Shown: piece after piece, positions 34,643-44,237 of the stretch | How positions within the stretch are numbered: position 1 is the first letter of the stretch | Layout of the letters: the number at the start of each line of letters is the position of its first letter | Source of the DNA: UBA8401 sp041665525 | GTDB taxonomy: Bacteria; Bacteroidota; Ignavibacteria; UBA10030; UBA8401 | Assembly (NCBI GenBank): GCA_041665525.1 | Contig: JBAYIS010000006.1 | Location: 1-64,000, forward strand | DNA length: 64,000 bases | Direction: 5' to 3' | Position numbers and translations under genes: made by a program | The notes under the pieces: generated by a model | The model's input: only the letters and a program-made list of their open reading frames with translations | What the model was told of the DNA's origin: nothing | Database searches by the model: none

Positions 34643-35287
34643 TTAGGCGTGTTTAATAAAGAGTGTCTCCAGTACGTTGGCAACATCCTCGCATTTATCG
34701 GTGGTGGTTTCCAAATTCACCAGTACTTCTTTGGTTTTGATCAGTTCAATTGCATCATCTTCACGGTCGAACAGTTCCGCGATTGCCTGATCGAAGATTG
34801 TATCGGCGTCATTTTCGTATTGATTGATTTTTTTGAGGATCTTTTGCAGTTCTTCCGAGCGTCTCATATCCGCTACCAATAAAACACCGCGCTGAATTTC
34901 AATGGCAGCCTGATAAATAACATCGGTGAGTCGCTGAATGTCCGCTGAATTTTTTTTGATTTTGTATAACAGGAACCGCTGTGCACTGCCGTCGATATAA
35001 TCCATCACATCATCTAATGTCGAAGCCAGCAAGTGGACATCTTCTCGATCGAACGGTGTCACGAAGGTTTTGTTCAATTCAGTATAGATCTCGTGAGTAA
35101 TCGAATCCGCTTTGTTCTCCAATTCCTTAATTTTATTGACGGTTCCTTCCCGTTCGCTTTTTGCCTGGGAAGGGAGTGTCCGCAAGGTTTCAGCCCCTTC
35201 CACAATGGTGCGAGCCAGATTGTCAAAAAGAACGTAAAAATGCTCATCATGCGGTAAGAGCGCTTGAATCATTCGGTCGAGTCTCAT
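34643..35287 (-). CDS. PhoU-like DUF47 protein, phosphate transporter partner
   Basis: A 214-residue helical protein of the DUF47/PhoU-like family, with repeated helices such as LENKADSITHEIYTELNKTF (near 52-71) and VHLLASTLDDVMDYIDGSAQ (near 82-102), and acidic metal-binding helices in the second half. It begins at 35287 and is followed after 12 bases by the PiT transporter gene, so they form an operon. These cytoplasmic proteins are thought to set transporter activity according to phosphate status. Typical length for the family. Confidence 0.9.
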   Translation of the reverse strand: MRLDRMIQALLPHDEHFYVLFDNLARTIVEGAETLRTLPSQAKSEREGTVNKIKELENKADSITHEIYTELNKTFVTPFDREDVHLLASTLDDVMDYIDGSAQRFLLYKIKKNSADIQRLTDVIYQAAIEIQRGVLLVADMRRSEELQKILKKINQYENDADTIFDQAIAELFDREDDAIELIKTKEVLVNLETTTDKCEDVANVLETLFIKHA

Positions 35288-35415
35288 AAATAAACCATAG
35301 TTGTTGTGAAGAAGGGAGTGAAGAAGCGCCTTAACATAGGCAAGAATGGGAAGAAAAGAAAGGGTTCGATTGTTAAGATATTGTTAACAAGTGGAAATGC
35401 TCCTGAATACTACTG

Positions 35416-36231
35416 CTAATCCGATATTCTATTTCGAAATTCCCACAACAGTACAGCACTGGCGCTAGCCACATTCAGGGAATCAACTCCTTCTTTCATT
35501 GGAATTGTAACATACGTGTCGCAAAGTTCCAATACATCCGGTGAAATGCCATGGCCTTCGGCGCCTAATACAATACAGCTAGATTGGGAATACTCAATGC
35601 TGCGGATATCGACGCTTTTCGGATGCGGATGCGCGGCATAAAAATGTATTCCATTGCTTTTCAACCGCTCTATTTCAGTGACCGCATCGCGAATGTAAAC
35701 AATCGGCAGCTGGAAAATATTTCCCATCGAATTTCGGACGGAACGTCGTAAATACGGATCGCACGAAGAAGGCAAGACCATCAATGCAGCAGCTCCGAAA
35801 CAGACGCAATTTCGCACTATCACTCCCATGTTTTCTGCATTCGTAATTCCATCCACCAAGACTGTCAGTTGCCGGGGCGGTGGAGTATGTATGATCGAAT
35901 CGCTGTACAACTGGTCGGGAACCTGCGCCACTGCCATAATAGATTGGTGAAGCATGTGACCCACGATTGTTTCCAACAGTTTTTTCTCACCGACGAATAC
36001 TGAGATGGAATGCAAATTTCGCGCGATCAGCGGTTGAAAAATTTCGAACCAGTCCCGGGAAAGCAGGATTGAGCGGACGGTGAGCGGGCTTTCCAACAAT
36101 CGGGCAACCACTTTTTCCCCTTCGGCAACGAAGATACCTTGTTCCAGATGTTCTACAGGTCGACGGAGCGTTTTGTATGGTTCCAGTTCGGGTAGATCGA
36201 GTGTTGTGATAGTTCGGATGTGAGAGATCAT
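35416..36231 (-). CDS. TrmH-family (SpoU) RNA 2'-O-methyltransferase
   Basis: A 271-residue protein. I start at ATG 36231 because the family normally begins near ISHIRTITTLDLPELEPYK; an upstream in-frame ATG 36264 adds only eleven residues. The N-terminal substrate-binding part (to ~100) precedes the SPOUT methyltransferase domain, with TNAENMGVIVRNCVCFG near 130, CIVLGAEGHGIS near 215 and VTIPMKEGVDSLNVASASAV near 240, the three SpoU motifs including the knot. It methylates 2'-O in tRNA or rRNA with SAM; the nucleotide target cannot be told from sequence. It stands alone on the minus strand, diverging from gltX. Confidence 0.9.
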   Translation of the reverse strand: MISHIRTITTLDLPELEPYKTLRRPVEHLEQGIFVAEGEKVVARLLESPLTVRSILLSRDWFEIFQPLIARNLHSISVFVGEKKLLETIVGHMLHQSIMAVAQVPDQLYSDSIIHTPPPRQLTVLVDGITNAENMGVIVRNCVCFGAAALMVLPSSCDPYLRRSVRNSMGNIFQLPIVYIRDAVTEIERLKSNGIHFYAAHPHPKSVDIRSIEYSQSSCIVLGAEGHGISPDVLELCDTYVTIPMKEGVDSLNVASASAVLLWEFRNRISD

Positions 36232-36418
36232 CGATAGATTCGAAATTCTAGAAAGAGAAGGCATTCTGCATTTGGTTGACGATGTGTCATTCTTTGGAAG
36301 TATAGTAAAAGTTTGGTATTTTTATCAGTAAATAAATTTCCGCCAATGCAGTTTTCACACCGGCCTGATCGTGTACAAACCTCTGCATTGTTTCTATTTG
36401 AGAAAGGTTTCTCCAAGC

Positions 36419-37843
36419 ATGTCAGTTCGCACTCGTTTTGCTCCATCTCCGACCGGATATCTTCACGTTGGCGGCCTTCGTACCGCGCTCTATGCGTATC
36501 TGTATGCGCGTCAGCATCATGGCACATTCATCCTGCGTATTGAAGATACGGATCAATCACGGAAAGTGGAAGGAGCAACAGAGAAACTTATCGATGCGCT
36601 GCAGTGGGCGGGAGTGCAATTTGATGAAGGTCCGGGAAAAGATGGTCACCACGGTCCTTATATTCAATCGCAACGCCTGCCGCTGTATCACGATCACGTT
36701 CAACAACTGGTAAAGGAAGGAAAGGCATATCATTGCTTCTGCACTTCCGAACGGCTGGAACAACTCCGCGCAGACGGTGCAACAATGTATGACCGCCATT
36801 GCCGGTCGATTCCGGTGGAAGAAACGTTGAAGAAGGTTCAAGCGGGTGAACAGCACGTTGTGCGGATGAAGATTCCGGATGATGGAGTGTTGAATTTCCA
36901 TGATGAAATTCGCGGCGAAGTTTCCATCGCATTTAATACCATCGATGATCAAGTATTGTTAAAATCGGACGGATTCCCGACATATCATCTTGCCGTTGTC
37001 GTGGACGATCATCTGATGGAGATCAGCCACGTTATCCGCGGGGAAGAATGGCTGCCGAGCACTCCGAAACATATTTTGTTATACCAGTATTTCGGCTGGT
37101 CTATTCCGAAATTTGCTCATCTGCCGCTGCTGTTGAATCCGGATAAATCGAAACTGAGCAAACGCCAGGGAGATGTGGCGGTGGAAGATTACCAGATGAA
37201 GGGATATTTAAAGGAAGCACTGGTGAACTTCGTTGCGTTCCTCGGATGGAATCCAGGAGATGAACGTGAACTCTTTTCCATGGACGAATTGATAAAAGAA
37301 TTTTCATTGGAACGCGTCGGGAAAGCAGGAGCTGTCTTCAATATTGATAAGCTGAACTGGCTGAACCAGCAGCACATGAAACTCAAAACAGATACCGATC
37401 TTCTGCCGCTGGTGAAACCATATCTTGAAATAAAAGGATGGAATCCTGTTTCAGATGAATTCTTACGACAGGTTATTGGACTCATGAAAGAGCGAGTTGT
37501 TGTTTTGAACGATTTTGTCGATGGCTGCTCATATTTCTATAATGAACCGGAATCGTACGATGAATCTGCCAAAGCAAAAAACTGGAAACCGGAATCCCCT
37601 GCACATCTTGCCGCCCTGCTGGAAAAACTCGTACCTCTGCCGCTGTTCGATGCCGTTTCGATAGAGGCCGCATTGCGATCTACCGCCGAAGGATTCGGTG
37701 TCGGTGCCGGAAAACTGATTCATCCCATGCGGCTTGCGATTTCGGGTGTTTCGAACGGACCGTCGCTGTTTCACATGGCCGAAGTGTTCGGAAAAGAAAC
37801 TGTCGTCCGTCGAATTCAAACAGCCATAAAAAACTTGCAATGA
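36419..37843 (+). CDS. gltX: glutamyl-tRNA synthetase
   Basis: A 474-residue class I aminoacyl-tRNA synthetase that charges tRNA-Glu. I use ATG 36419, since the family begins MSVRTRFAPSPTG; the track start at 36371 is an upstream GTG. The HIGH-type motif is PTGYLHVGGLRTA (~9-21) and the KMSKS-type motif is KLSKRQGDV near 244. The C-terminal anticodon-binding helices follow. The gene ends with an ATGA overlap into a small exported DUF6265-like protein. Core gene; promoter probably in the 150 bases that diverge from the methyltransferase. Confidence 0.95.
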   Translation: MSVRTRFAPSPTGYLHVGGLRTALYAYLYARQHHGTFILRIEDTDQSRKVEGATEKLIDALQWAGVQFDEGPGKDGHHGPYIQSQRLPLYHDHVQQLVKEGKAYHCFCTSERLEQLRADGATMYDRHCRSIPVEETLKKVQAGEQHVVRMKIPDDGVLNFHDEIRGEVSIAFNTIDDQVLLKSDGFPTYHLAVVVDDHLMEISHVIRGEEWLPSTPKHILLYQYFGWSIPKFAHLPLLLNPDKSKLSKRQGDVAVEDYQMKGYLKEALVNFVAFLGWNPGDERELFSMDELIKEFSLERVGKAGAVFNIDKLNWLNQQHMKLKTDTDLLPLVKPYLEIKGWNPVSDEFLRQVIGLMKERVVVLNDFVDGCSYFYNEPESYDESAKAKNWKPESPAHLAALLEKLVPLPLFDAVSIEAALRSTAEGFGVGAGKLIHPMRLAISGVSNGPSLFHMAEVFGKETVVRRIQTAIKNLQ

Positions 37844-38298
37844 AAACTCTTTTTATCCTGTCCGCATTCATTGGTATCGCCGGTGCGCAGGAAAAATATA
37901 CCGTAGCGGATCTTGACTGGATCACCGGTCGTTGGGAAATGGTGAAGGGGGAACGCAGGACGGAAGAACAATGGCTTGCACCGGAAGGGAATACGATGTT
38001 CGCCATCAGCAGAACGGTGAATAAAGGAAAACTGATCGAATACGAGTTCGTGATGCTGGACCAAGATTCCAACGGAGCAATCTACTATCGCGCAAAGCCG
38101 TCGGGACAAGCGGGCGCATCGTTTCGATTGGTGATGCTGAAGGATAATAAAGCGATCTTCGAAAATATCCATCATGACTTTCCGCAGCGTATCATCTATG
38201 CACGAACATCTGACGATTCACTGTCTGCAAGGATCGAGGGGATACAAAACGGGAAAATCATCGGAATCGATTTCCCGTACCGGAAAATCAAAAATTGA
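37840..38298 (+). CDS. DUF6265-type secreted protein
   Basis: A 152-residue exported protein with a short signal peptide (TLFILSAFIGIAGA) and the DUF6265-like pattern: LDWITGRWEMVKGERRTEEQ (near 26-45), FVMLDQDSNGAIYYRAKPSG (near 70-89) and FENIHHDFPQRIIYARTSDD (near 107-126). Members are lipocalin-like beta-barrels of unknown function. It overlaps the gltX stop by four bases and may be produced by read-through coupling. No clear enzyme motif. Confidence 0.78.
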   Translation: MKTLFILSAFIGIAGAQEKYTVADLDWITGRWEMVKGERRTEEQWLAPEGNTMFAISRTVNKGKLIEYEFVMLDQDSNGAIYYRAKPSGQAGASFRLVMLKDNKAIFENIHHDFPQRIIYARTSDDSLSARIEGIQNGKIIGIDFPYRKIKN

Positions 38299-38331
38299 TT
38301 ATCGATTCATGCTTCGATATATTCAAACACT

Positions 38332-38700
38332 ATGAGTTCACTCGACATCATCAGGCTTCAGAACGCGGTCTTTTACGCATATCACGGCGCGCTCACCGAC
38401 GAACAAAACCTTGGCGGGAAGTTCGAGATCGACCTTGAATTACATTGCGATCTGACGGCTGCTAAACAGACAGATGATCTGAATGAAACGGTTAATTACG
38501 AGAAAGTCTATGCGCTGATGAAGAAAATCGTCACCGGGAAGAAATACTATCTGATAGAAGCGCTGGCGCATTCAATCGGCACCGGTATCGTCTCTGGATT
38601 CCCGCAGGTACAGAAAGCGGTCGTCCGCGTGCGGAAACCCGGCGCACCGATCCATGGAGTTGTGGATACGGTCGAAATTGAAATTGTAACTATCCGCTGA
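38332..38700 (+). CDS. folB: dihydroneopterin aldolase
   Basis: A 122-residue protein with the FolB pattern: LQNAVFYAYHGALTDEQNLG (~7-26), the active-site Glu around IDLELHCDL, and LIEALAHSIGTG (~68-79) with the conserved His and Lys-like positions, ending ...KPGAPIHGVVDTVEIEI. It converts dihydroneopterin to the hydroxymethyl pterin in folate synthesis. The downstream gene is folK, 6 bases on, catalysing the next step. Length usual. Confidence 0.92.
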   Translation: MSSLDIIRLQNAVFYAYHGALTDEQNLGGKFEIDLELHCDLTAAKQTDDLNETVNYEKVYALMKKIVTGKKYYLIEALAHSIGTGIVSGFPQVQKAVVRVRKPGAPIHGVVDTVEIEIVTIR

Positions 38701-38706
38701 ACAACT

Positions 38707-39252
38707 ATGAAACATGCTATTTATCTCGGTCTTGGTTCGAACGTCGGCGATAAGGTGGAGTTCCTTGCCGCCGCAATCCGTGGAATTGCGGATTTCGACA
38801 TGACCGTGGTGGATGCCGTTTCCGATATCTATCAAACGGAACCGGTCGGCACCGTCGTGCAGGATGATTTTTTGAATCTTGCTGTCTCGGTGCGAACAGA
38901 TTTGACCGTTGAAGAGTTTCACGCAAAAATGAAATGGCTGGAGCAGGAGATCGGACGGAAAGAATCGGAACGCTGGGGACCACGGGAGATCGATATTGAC
39001 CTGCTCTTTTTTGATGCTGTGATTATGGAGACAGAGAAACTCCGGATCCCTCACCGCGAACTGGTAAACAGGAAATTCGTTCTGCAGCCCCTTGCGGACA
39101 TAGCTCCGATGATGATCCATCCGGAAGAACACAAGTCCATAGAAGAATTAAATAACGAAACGACCGATTGTCACCGCGTGGTCCGCTCCGACATGCATAC
39201 TGCCACCCTTTTCGCATTGATCAATGATTCAATTACAAACCCGACCATCTGA
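38707..39252 (+). CDS. folK: 6-hydroxymethyl-dihydropterin pyrophosphokinase (HPPK)
   Basis: A 181-residue HPPK with the family motifs YLGLGSNVGDK (~5-15), IYQTEPVGT near 45, and WGPREIDIDLLFFD near 93, plus LRIPHRELVNRKFVLQPL near 115. It adds pyrophosphate from ATP to the pterin made after FolB. Its last 29 bases overlap the start of the deoxynucleoside kinase gene, and the C-terminal tail after ~155 runs longer than typical, perhaps because of that overlap. Three genes, folB-folK-kinase, form a probable operon. Confidence 0.92.
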   Translation: MKHAIYLGLGSNVGDKVEFLAAAIRGIADFDMTVVDAVSDIYQTEPVGTVVQDDFLNLAVSVRTDLTVEEFHAKMKWLEQEIGRKESERWGPREIDIDLLFFDAVIMETEKLRIPHRELVNRKFVLQPLADIAPMMIHPEEHKSIEELNNETTDCHRVVRSDMHTATLFALINDSITNPTI

Positions 39253-39895
39253 CATACGGTATATCGCTATCGAAGGGGTCATCGGCGCAGGCAAAACAAC
39301 ACTTGCAAAGATGATCACGGAACGGCTGCAGGCCAAACTGGTCCTGGAAAAATTTGAGGAGAATCCCTTTCTCTCAAAATTTTATGAAGATCCGGACCAT
39401 TACGCTTTCCAAACGCAAATCTTTTTCCTGCTCAGCCGATATAAGCAGCAGCAGGAACTGTTTCAGGGAGACCTGTTTTACAACTACCTCGTTTCGGACT
39501 ATATTTTCGACAAAGACAAGATCTTCGCCTATTTGACACTGCAGGACGACGAACTGAAATTATATGAAACACTCGTCACGACCATCGAAAAGAATATTTC
39601 TACGCCGGATCTCGTCGTGTATCTGCAGTCCAGTACCGACCGGTTGTTATCGAACATCAAAAAGCGGGGGAGAAGTTTTGAAGAGAACATGTCGGAAGAA
39701 TACATAAAGGACCTGAACGAAGCGTACAATTATTTCTTTTTCCGCTACAAAGCTGCTCCTTTGCTTATCATCAATTCCACCGAGATTGACTTTGTGAATG
39801 AACCGGAAGATTTCGAGGATCTGCTGGAACAAATCCTCCGAAAGGATAAAGCGCCGGTGGAATACTATAATCCGAAAACGAAGGGGAAATCGTAA
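39224..39895 (+). CDS. deoxynucleoside kinase
   Basis: A 223-residue kinase of the dNK family. The P-loop IEGVIGAGKTTLAK is near residues 17-30, followed by the substrate-binding ENPFLSKFYED near 45, RYKQQQELFQG near 72, the DRLL region near 133 and the lid KKRGRSFEENMSEEYIKD near 146-163. It phosphorylates a deoxynucleoside (salvage). The start, ATG 39224, lies 29 bases inside folK, and no later in-frame ATG precedes the P-loop strand. The next small gene follows with a one-base overlap (TAATG). Confidence 0.9.
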   Translation: MIQLQTRPSDIRYIAIEGVIGAGKTTLAKMITERLQAKLVLEKFEENPFLSKFYEDPDHYAFQTQIFFLLSRYKQQQELFQGDLFYNYLVSDYIFDKDKIFAYLTLQDDELKLYETLVTTIEKNISTPDLVVYLQSSTDRLLSNIKKRGRSFEENMSEEYIKDLNEAYNYFFFRYKAAPLLIINSTEIDFVNEPEDFEDLLEQILRKDKAPVEYYNPKTKGKS

Positions 39896-40083
39896 TGCTG
39901 CGGTTCATCGTGTGGATGATCATTGTTTTTTTTGCGGCAAAGATTCTGGGATTGGCGATACGAACGATCCGGAAGATGCTCACTCCGAACAGGGATATTG
40001 CCAGGAAGGAAACCGCATCGCCATATACTCCTGATACAACGATCGAAGACATTCCGTACGAAGAGATTAAGGATGCGAAATGA
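39895..40083 (+). CDS. small single-pass membrane protein
   Basis: A 62-residue protein: a hydrophobic N-terminal helix (FIVWMIIVFFAAKILGLAI), then a basic and acidic tail. The start shares a base with the kinase stop, and the end overlaps the next gene by four bases (ATGA), which strongly supports it as a real coupled gene despite its size. It resembles the small DUF4834-like membrane proteins of this group. Function unknown. Confidence 0.65.
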   Translation: MLRFIVWMIIVFFAAKILGLAIRTIRKMLTPNRDIARKETASPYTPDTTIEDIPYEEIKDAK

Positions 40084-41195
40084 GGTGGGCGGAACGGTTC
40101 CTGAAACGCCTGCTGTTACAGTTCGTCGGACTTTTCCGTTCGGACAGAAAAGTATCGCCGAAGGAGATCCCCATCAACCGTTTGAAAAGGATCCTGATCG
40201 TACGTCAGCACGATCAACTCGGCGATCTGTTGATTACCACTCCCACCATCCGCGCCGTCCGAAAACGATTCCCCAATTCCTACATCGGCGTGGTAGTGCG
40301 CGAATATACCGCGCCGCTCATGTGGGACAATCCGAACGTTGACGAGATCATCGTCTTCTACGAGAAATTGAAGAAATGGAATTTCGAGATGTTCTCGCTG
40401 TTCCTGGACCAACTGAGGAGGGACGGGGGATATGATTGTGCCATTGTGCTGAACACCGTTTCACGTTCTGTCTCATCGGACATCATCGCCGTCCTGAGCA
40501 AAGCGAAATACATCATCGGTCCGGATCATCTGAAACTTGATGCCGAACTTCCGGAGAAGATTTACAATGTGTTGACTCCCCGTTCTCCAAATGTACAACT
40601 GGAGATTGATCATGACCTGGATATTGTCCGAGCGTTCGGAGTACCGGCGGATGGTTATGAGTATGACCTGTCCCTCGATGCAGAAGAAACGGCAGAAGCT
40701 GACAAAATCTACCACGCATTACACATTCCCGGGCATGGATTGACGATTGGTGTTCATTTCGGCACGTTGGATGAGTCACGGAGATTTCCACTTCACAAAC
40801 TTGCTAAGGTCATCGATTGGATCAAATTCAATACGGACTGTGAAGTGGTGCTGATCATCGGCCCGAACGAAGTGAAGATGAGGGATGAATTGCTGCGAAT
40901 GATCAAATGCAAGATTATCTGTGCGCCGTTGATGCCCATCCGAGTCTCGGCGGCACTGATCAAAAAATTCAATCTCTTTCTCTGCAACGACACAGGAACA
41001 CTGCACATTGCCTCCGCTATGCGAGTGCCGACTGTTTCATTTCACAGCACCAATGATCCTGCCGCATGGAAACCGCCGCATGAACGTCATGTCGCCGTCC
41101 GAGCAGCGGATGCAAAGATTACTTCCATTACGGTAGATGAAGCGCTTGGAGCGGTAAAGAAACAGATCGAGAAGATCAAATCTGCATATTACTGA
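40080..41195 (+). CDS. glycosyltransferase family 9 (heptosyltransferase-like)
   Basis: A 371-residue GT-B fold glycosyltransferase. RILIVRQHDQLGDLLITTPT (~38-57) is the N-terminal GT9 motif, and LCNDTGTLHIASAMRVPTVS near 300-319 is the nucleotide-sugar-binding signature. These enzymes add heptose or related sugars to lipopolysaccharide core. It starts four bases inside the small membrane gene. No hydrophobic segment, so it acts at the cytoplasmic face of the inner membrane. Sugar specificity is not evident. Confidence 0.88.
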   Translation: MRWAERFLKRLLLQFVGLFRSDRKVSPKEIPINRLKRILIVRQHDQLGDLLITTPTIRAVRKRFPNSYIGVVVREYTAPLMWDNPNVDEIIVFYEKLKKWNFEMFSLFLDQLRRDGGYDCAIVLNTVSRSVSSDIIAVLSKAKYIIGPDHLKLDAELPEKIYNVLTPRSPNVQLEIDHDLDIVRAFGVPADGYEYDLSLDAEETAEADKIYHALHIPGHGLTIGVHFGTLDESRRFPLHKLAKVIDWIKFNTDCEVVLIIGPNEVKMRDELLRMIKCKIICAPLMPIRVSAALIKKFNLFLCNDTGTLHIASAMRVPTVSFHSTNDPAAWKPPHERHVAVRAADAKITSITVDEALGAVKKQIEKIKSAYY

Positions 41196-41232
41196 GGCTT
41201 GAAATTCGCTCAAATTCTCATTAGGTTTTATC

Positions 41233-42159
41233 ATGACACCACAAGAACTTGAAGAGGGAATCCGCACTCTGAAAAAAGAACGTAATGCGGTGATCCTTGC
41301 TCATTATTATCAGGAATCCGAAATCCAGGACCTCGCAGATTTCGTCGGGGACAGTCTGGAATTATCCCGGAAAGCCGCATCAACCACCGCCGATGTGATC
41401 GTTTTTTGCGGAGTTCATTTTATGGCGGAGACGGCAAAGATTCTCAATCCGCACAAACCCGTGCTGCTTCCGGATCTGCTGGCTGGATGTTCGCTTTCCG
41501 AAGGTTGTCCGCCGGCGGCATTCAAAAAATTCCGGGAAGAACATCCGAATCATCTTGCGATTACATACATCAACTGCAGTGCCGAAGTGAAGGCAATGAG
41601 CGATATCATCTGCACGTCCAGCAATGCGGAAAAAATTGTAAATCAACTTCCGGCCGATCAGCAGATACTCTTCTCACCCGACAAAAATCTCGGCGCATAT
41701 ATCAACAAGAAAACCGGCAGAAACATGCTGTTGTGGAACGGAAGCTGCATCGTCCACGAAACGTTCAGTGAACGGAAACTGATCGGCCTGCAACTGGAAC
41801 ATCCGGATGCCGAATTGATCGCTCATCCTGAATGCGAAGATCATATCCTGGCGAAGGCCGGTTATATCGGTTCCACGAGCATGCTGCTGAAATATGTTCA
41901 GCAATCAACCCGGCAGAAATTTATCGTTGGTACTGAATACGGTATTGTCCATCAAATGGAAAAGAGCACTACCGGTAAGACATTTCTTCCGCTTCCACCG
42001 GAAGAGAACTGCGCTTGCAATGAATGTCCCCATATGAAACGAAATACATTAGAGAAATTATACCGCTGCATGAAGGAAATGAGTCCACAGATCGAAATGA
42101 GTGCCGATCTACTCGTACGGGCGAAGAAGCCGATCGATAGGATGCTTGCCATGAGTTGA
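41233..42159 (+). CDS. nadA: quinolinate synthase A
   Basis: A 308-residue NadA, the iron-sulfur enzyme that condenses iminoaspartate and dihydroxyacetone phosphate to quinolinate in NAD synthesis. Three cluster-binding Cys are seen in the usual places: LAGCSLSEGCPP (~80), the NGSCIVHETF/HPECED region (~175-198) and CACNECPHMKRNTL (~257). The N-terminal ILAHYYQESEIQDLADFVGD is typical. A strong terminator follows. No nadB or nadC is adjacent. Length is at the lower end but normal for the type without extensions. Confidence 0.95.
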   Translation: MTPQELEEGIRTLKKERNAVILAHYYQESEIQDLADFVGDSLELSRKAASTTADVIVFCGVHFMAETAKILNPHKPVLLPDLLAGCSLSEGCPPAAFKKFREEHPNHLAITYINCSAEVKAMSDIICTSSNAEKIVNQLPADQQILFSPDKNLGAYINKKTGRNMLLWNGSCIVHETFSERKLIGLQLEHPDAELIAHPECEDHILAKAGYIGSTSMLLKYVQQSTRQKFIVGTEYGIVHQMEKSTTGKTFLPLPPEENCACNECPHMKRNTLEKLYRCMKEMSPQIEMSADLLVRAKKPIDRMLAMS

Positions 42160-42166
42160 TAGAAGG

Positions 42167-42189
42167 ATCCCGCCAGATGCGGGATTTTT
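42167..42189 (+). terminator. rho-independent terminator after nadA
   Basis: ATCCCGC (42167-42173) and GCGGGAT (42179-42185) with a 5-base loop, followed by a T-run to 42189. Confidence 0.85.
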
Positions 42190-42295
42190 CATTTTGTAGT
42201 ACGGGGAACGTTTTCGTATATTTTCAATGCTTTCGCGCCGCTCGGTGTGTATCGTGAGCGGCTTTTTGTTACGGCTTTCTTATAAGGAATATATC

Positions 42296-43594
42296 ATGGC
42301 GACCAAAGTCTATATTGAAGATCTGTCAAAGCATGTCGGTGAAAATGTCACATTGCAGGGGTGGTTGTACAACCTTCGTTCCAGCGGTAAAATCAAATTC
42401 CTTTTGTTGCGGGATGGGACCGGTGTCTGTCAGGGCGTCGTAGTGAAGAATGTTGTCGGCGAAGAGCTGTTCAATAAGTGTGCTGAACTGACGCAGGAAT
42501 CGTCCTTCCGGATGTCCGGGACGGTACGGGCAGAACAGCGCGCTCCGGGCGGATTTGAAATGGATGTGACGAATGTCGAAATCATTTCGATCGCAAAAGA
42601 ATATCCAATCACTCCAAAAGAACATGGGGTAGAATTCCTGGCGGATCGCAGGCATCTCTGGCTCCGATCATCGCGTCAGCATGCAATCATGCGTGTCCGT
42701 CATGAGATCATTCGATCCATACGTGAATTCTTTGATGGACGCGGGTTCACACTGCTCGACGCTCCGATTTTCACGCCCGCTGCGTGCGAAGGGACATCCA
42801 CATTGTTTGAAACGGAGTATTTCGATCTTGGAAAAGCGTACCTGACCCAGTCCGGGCAATTGTACGGCGAAGCAGGAGCGATGGCACTTGGAAAAGTATA
42901 CGTCTTCGGTCCGACTTTTCGCGCCGAAAAATCAAAGACCCGGCGGCATCTAACGGAATTCTGGATGGTGGAACCGGAAGTGGCTTTCAACGATCTGAAC
43001 GACAATATGGACTTGGCAGAAGAATTTCTGGAGCATATTGTCACCAGCGTTTTAAAGAACCGTATGCCGGAACTGAAAACATTGGAAAGGAACATTCAAT
43101 TTTTGGAAGCAGTGAAACGGCCGCTGCCTCGTATTTCGTACGATCAAGCTGTTGAAATCCTCCATAAAAAGGGAGTGGCATTCGAATGGGGAAATGATCT
43201 GGGGGCAACGGACGAAACAGTAATATCGGAACAATTCGACCGGCCCGTGATGGTCCATCGTTACCCTTCACAAATTAAAGCGTTTTACATGAAACGCGAC
43301 CCGCAGAATGAAAAACTTGCTCTGGCTGTCGATGTGCTCGCTCCGGAAGGATACGGAGAGATTATCGGCGGCAGCCAACGGGAAGATGATTATGAAACGC
43401 TGCTTGCACGATTGAAGGAACATGAACTTCCGCAGGAAGCATTCGATTGGTATCTGGATCTGCGCCGGTATGGATCCGTACCACATTCCGGTTTCGGACT
43501 CGGGATTGAACGTACCGTTTCGTGGATCTGCGGTTTAGACCATGTCCGTGAAACGATACCATTCCCGCGCATGATCTATCGCATTACGCCATAA
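42296..43594 (+). CDS. asnS: asparaginyl-tRNA synthetase
   Basis: A 432-residue class II synthetase. I use ATG 42296 (AAGGAA 6 bases upstream) rather than an in-frame start at 42227. An OB-fold anticodon-binding domain begins it (VTLQGWLYNLRSSGKIKFLL); the catalytic core has EYFDLGKAYLTQSGQLYGE near 178 with motif 2 FGPTFRAEKSKTRRHLTEFW near 203-222 and motif 3 GFGLGIERTVSWICG near 400. It charges tRNA-Asn. Presence of AsnS means this organism does not depend only on the transamidation route. Core gene, standing alone. Confidence 0.95.
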   Translation: MATKVYIEDLSKHVGENVTLQGWLYNLRSSGKIKFLLLRDGTGVCQGVVVKNVVGEELFNKCAELTQESSFRMSGTVRAEQRAPGGFEMDVTNVEIISIAKEYPITPKEHGVEFLADRRHLWLRSSRQHAIMRVRHEIIRSIREFFDGRGFTLLDAPIFTPAACEGTSTLFETEYFDLGKAYLTQSGQLYGEAGAMALGKVYVFGPTFRAEKSKTRRHLTEFWMVEPEVAFNDLNDNMDLAEEFLEHIVTSVLKNRMPELKTLERNIQFLEAVKRPLPRISYDQAVEILHKKGVAFEWGNDLGATDETVISEQFDRPVMVHRYPSQIKAFYMKRDPQNEKLALAVDVLAPEGYGEIIGGSQREDDYETLLARLKEHELPQEAFDWYLDLRRYGSVPHSGFGLGIERTVSWICGLDHVRETIPFPRMIYRITP

Positions 43595-43642
43595 TCAATG
43601 ACAGGAGGGTGGGAACATCTTCACGAACTGTAAAGGAGCACT

Positions 43643-44149
43643 ATGCAGGAAACACCGCAGCAATATGTGACCAGGATTCTGAGCAATCTGGAAGGAAAGG
43701 ATTCGCTTTCCATCCTGAAAACGACTCCTCAAAAAATCAAGCGCCTCATCTCCGGTGTTACGAAAAAAAAGCTTTCAGTTCAGTCCGAACCGGGAAAATG
43801 GACTGTTGCGGAGATTGTCGCCCATTTAGCGGATACGGAGATCGTCCTTGGCTGGAGGTATCGTTCTATTGTTGAAAAAAACGGCGTTACACTGCAACCG
43901 TTCGAACAGGACGACTGGGCTAAGCACGGTAAGTATGCCCAATCGAATGTGGAAGAGATGTTGGAGTTATATGCTGTCGTGCGCAAAGCAAATGTCCGGT
44001 TTCTGCTCGGATTGAACAAGGAACAATGGCAGCAGTATGGTATGCATCAGGAACGCGGGAAGGAAACCATCGCGCATCTGGTGAACCTGGAAGCCGGACA
44101 TGATTTGAACCATCTCAAACAGATACAAAAGATTCTGTCGAAAAAATGA
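43643..44149 (+). CDS. DinB-family protein
   Basis: A 168-residue four-helix protein of the DinB/YfiT-like superfamily. GKWTVAEIVAHLADTEIVLG near residues 51-70 contains the first metal-binding His; the second and third are near HQERGKETIAHLVNLEAGHDLNHL (~135-158), of which the HxxxH pair is clear. The family includes thiol transferases that act in detoxification; the exact role here is unknown. AAAGGAG lies before the ATG. Soluble, no signal peptide. Confidence 0.85.
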   Translation: MQETPQQYVTRILSNLEGKDSLSILKTTPQKIKRLISGVTKKKLSVQSEPGKWTVAEIVAHLADTEIVLGWRYRSIVEKNGVTLQPFEQDDWAKHGKYAQSNVEEMLELYAVVRKANVRFLLGLNKEQWQQYGMHQERGKETIAHLVNLEAGHDLNHLKQIQKILSKK

Positions 44150-44237
44150 TCTTTCACTGAACGCGGCGTAATTATTCCGCGGTGAAAATTTCTCTCGCAG
44201 ATATTTCGATGCGAAAAATATTCTGATCGGACCCTCC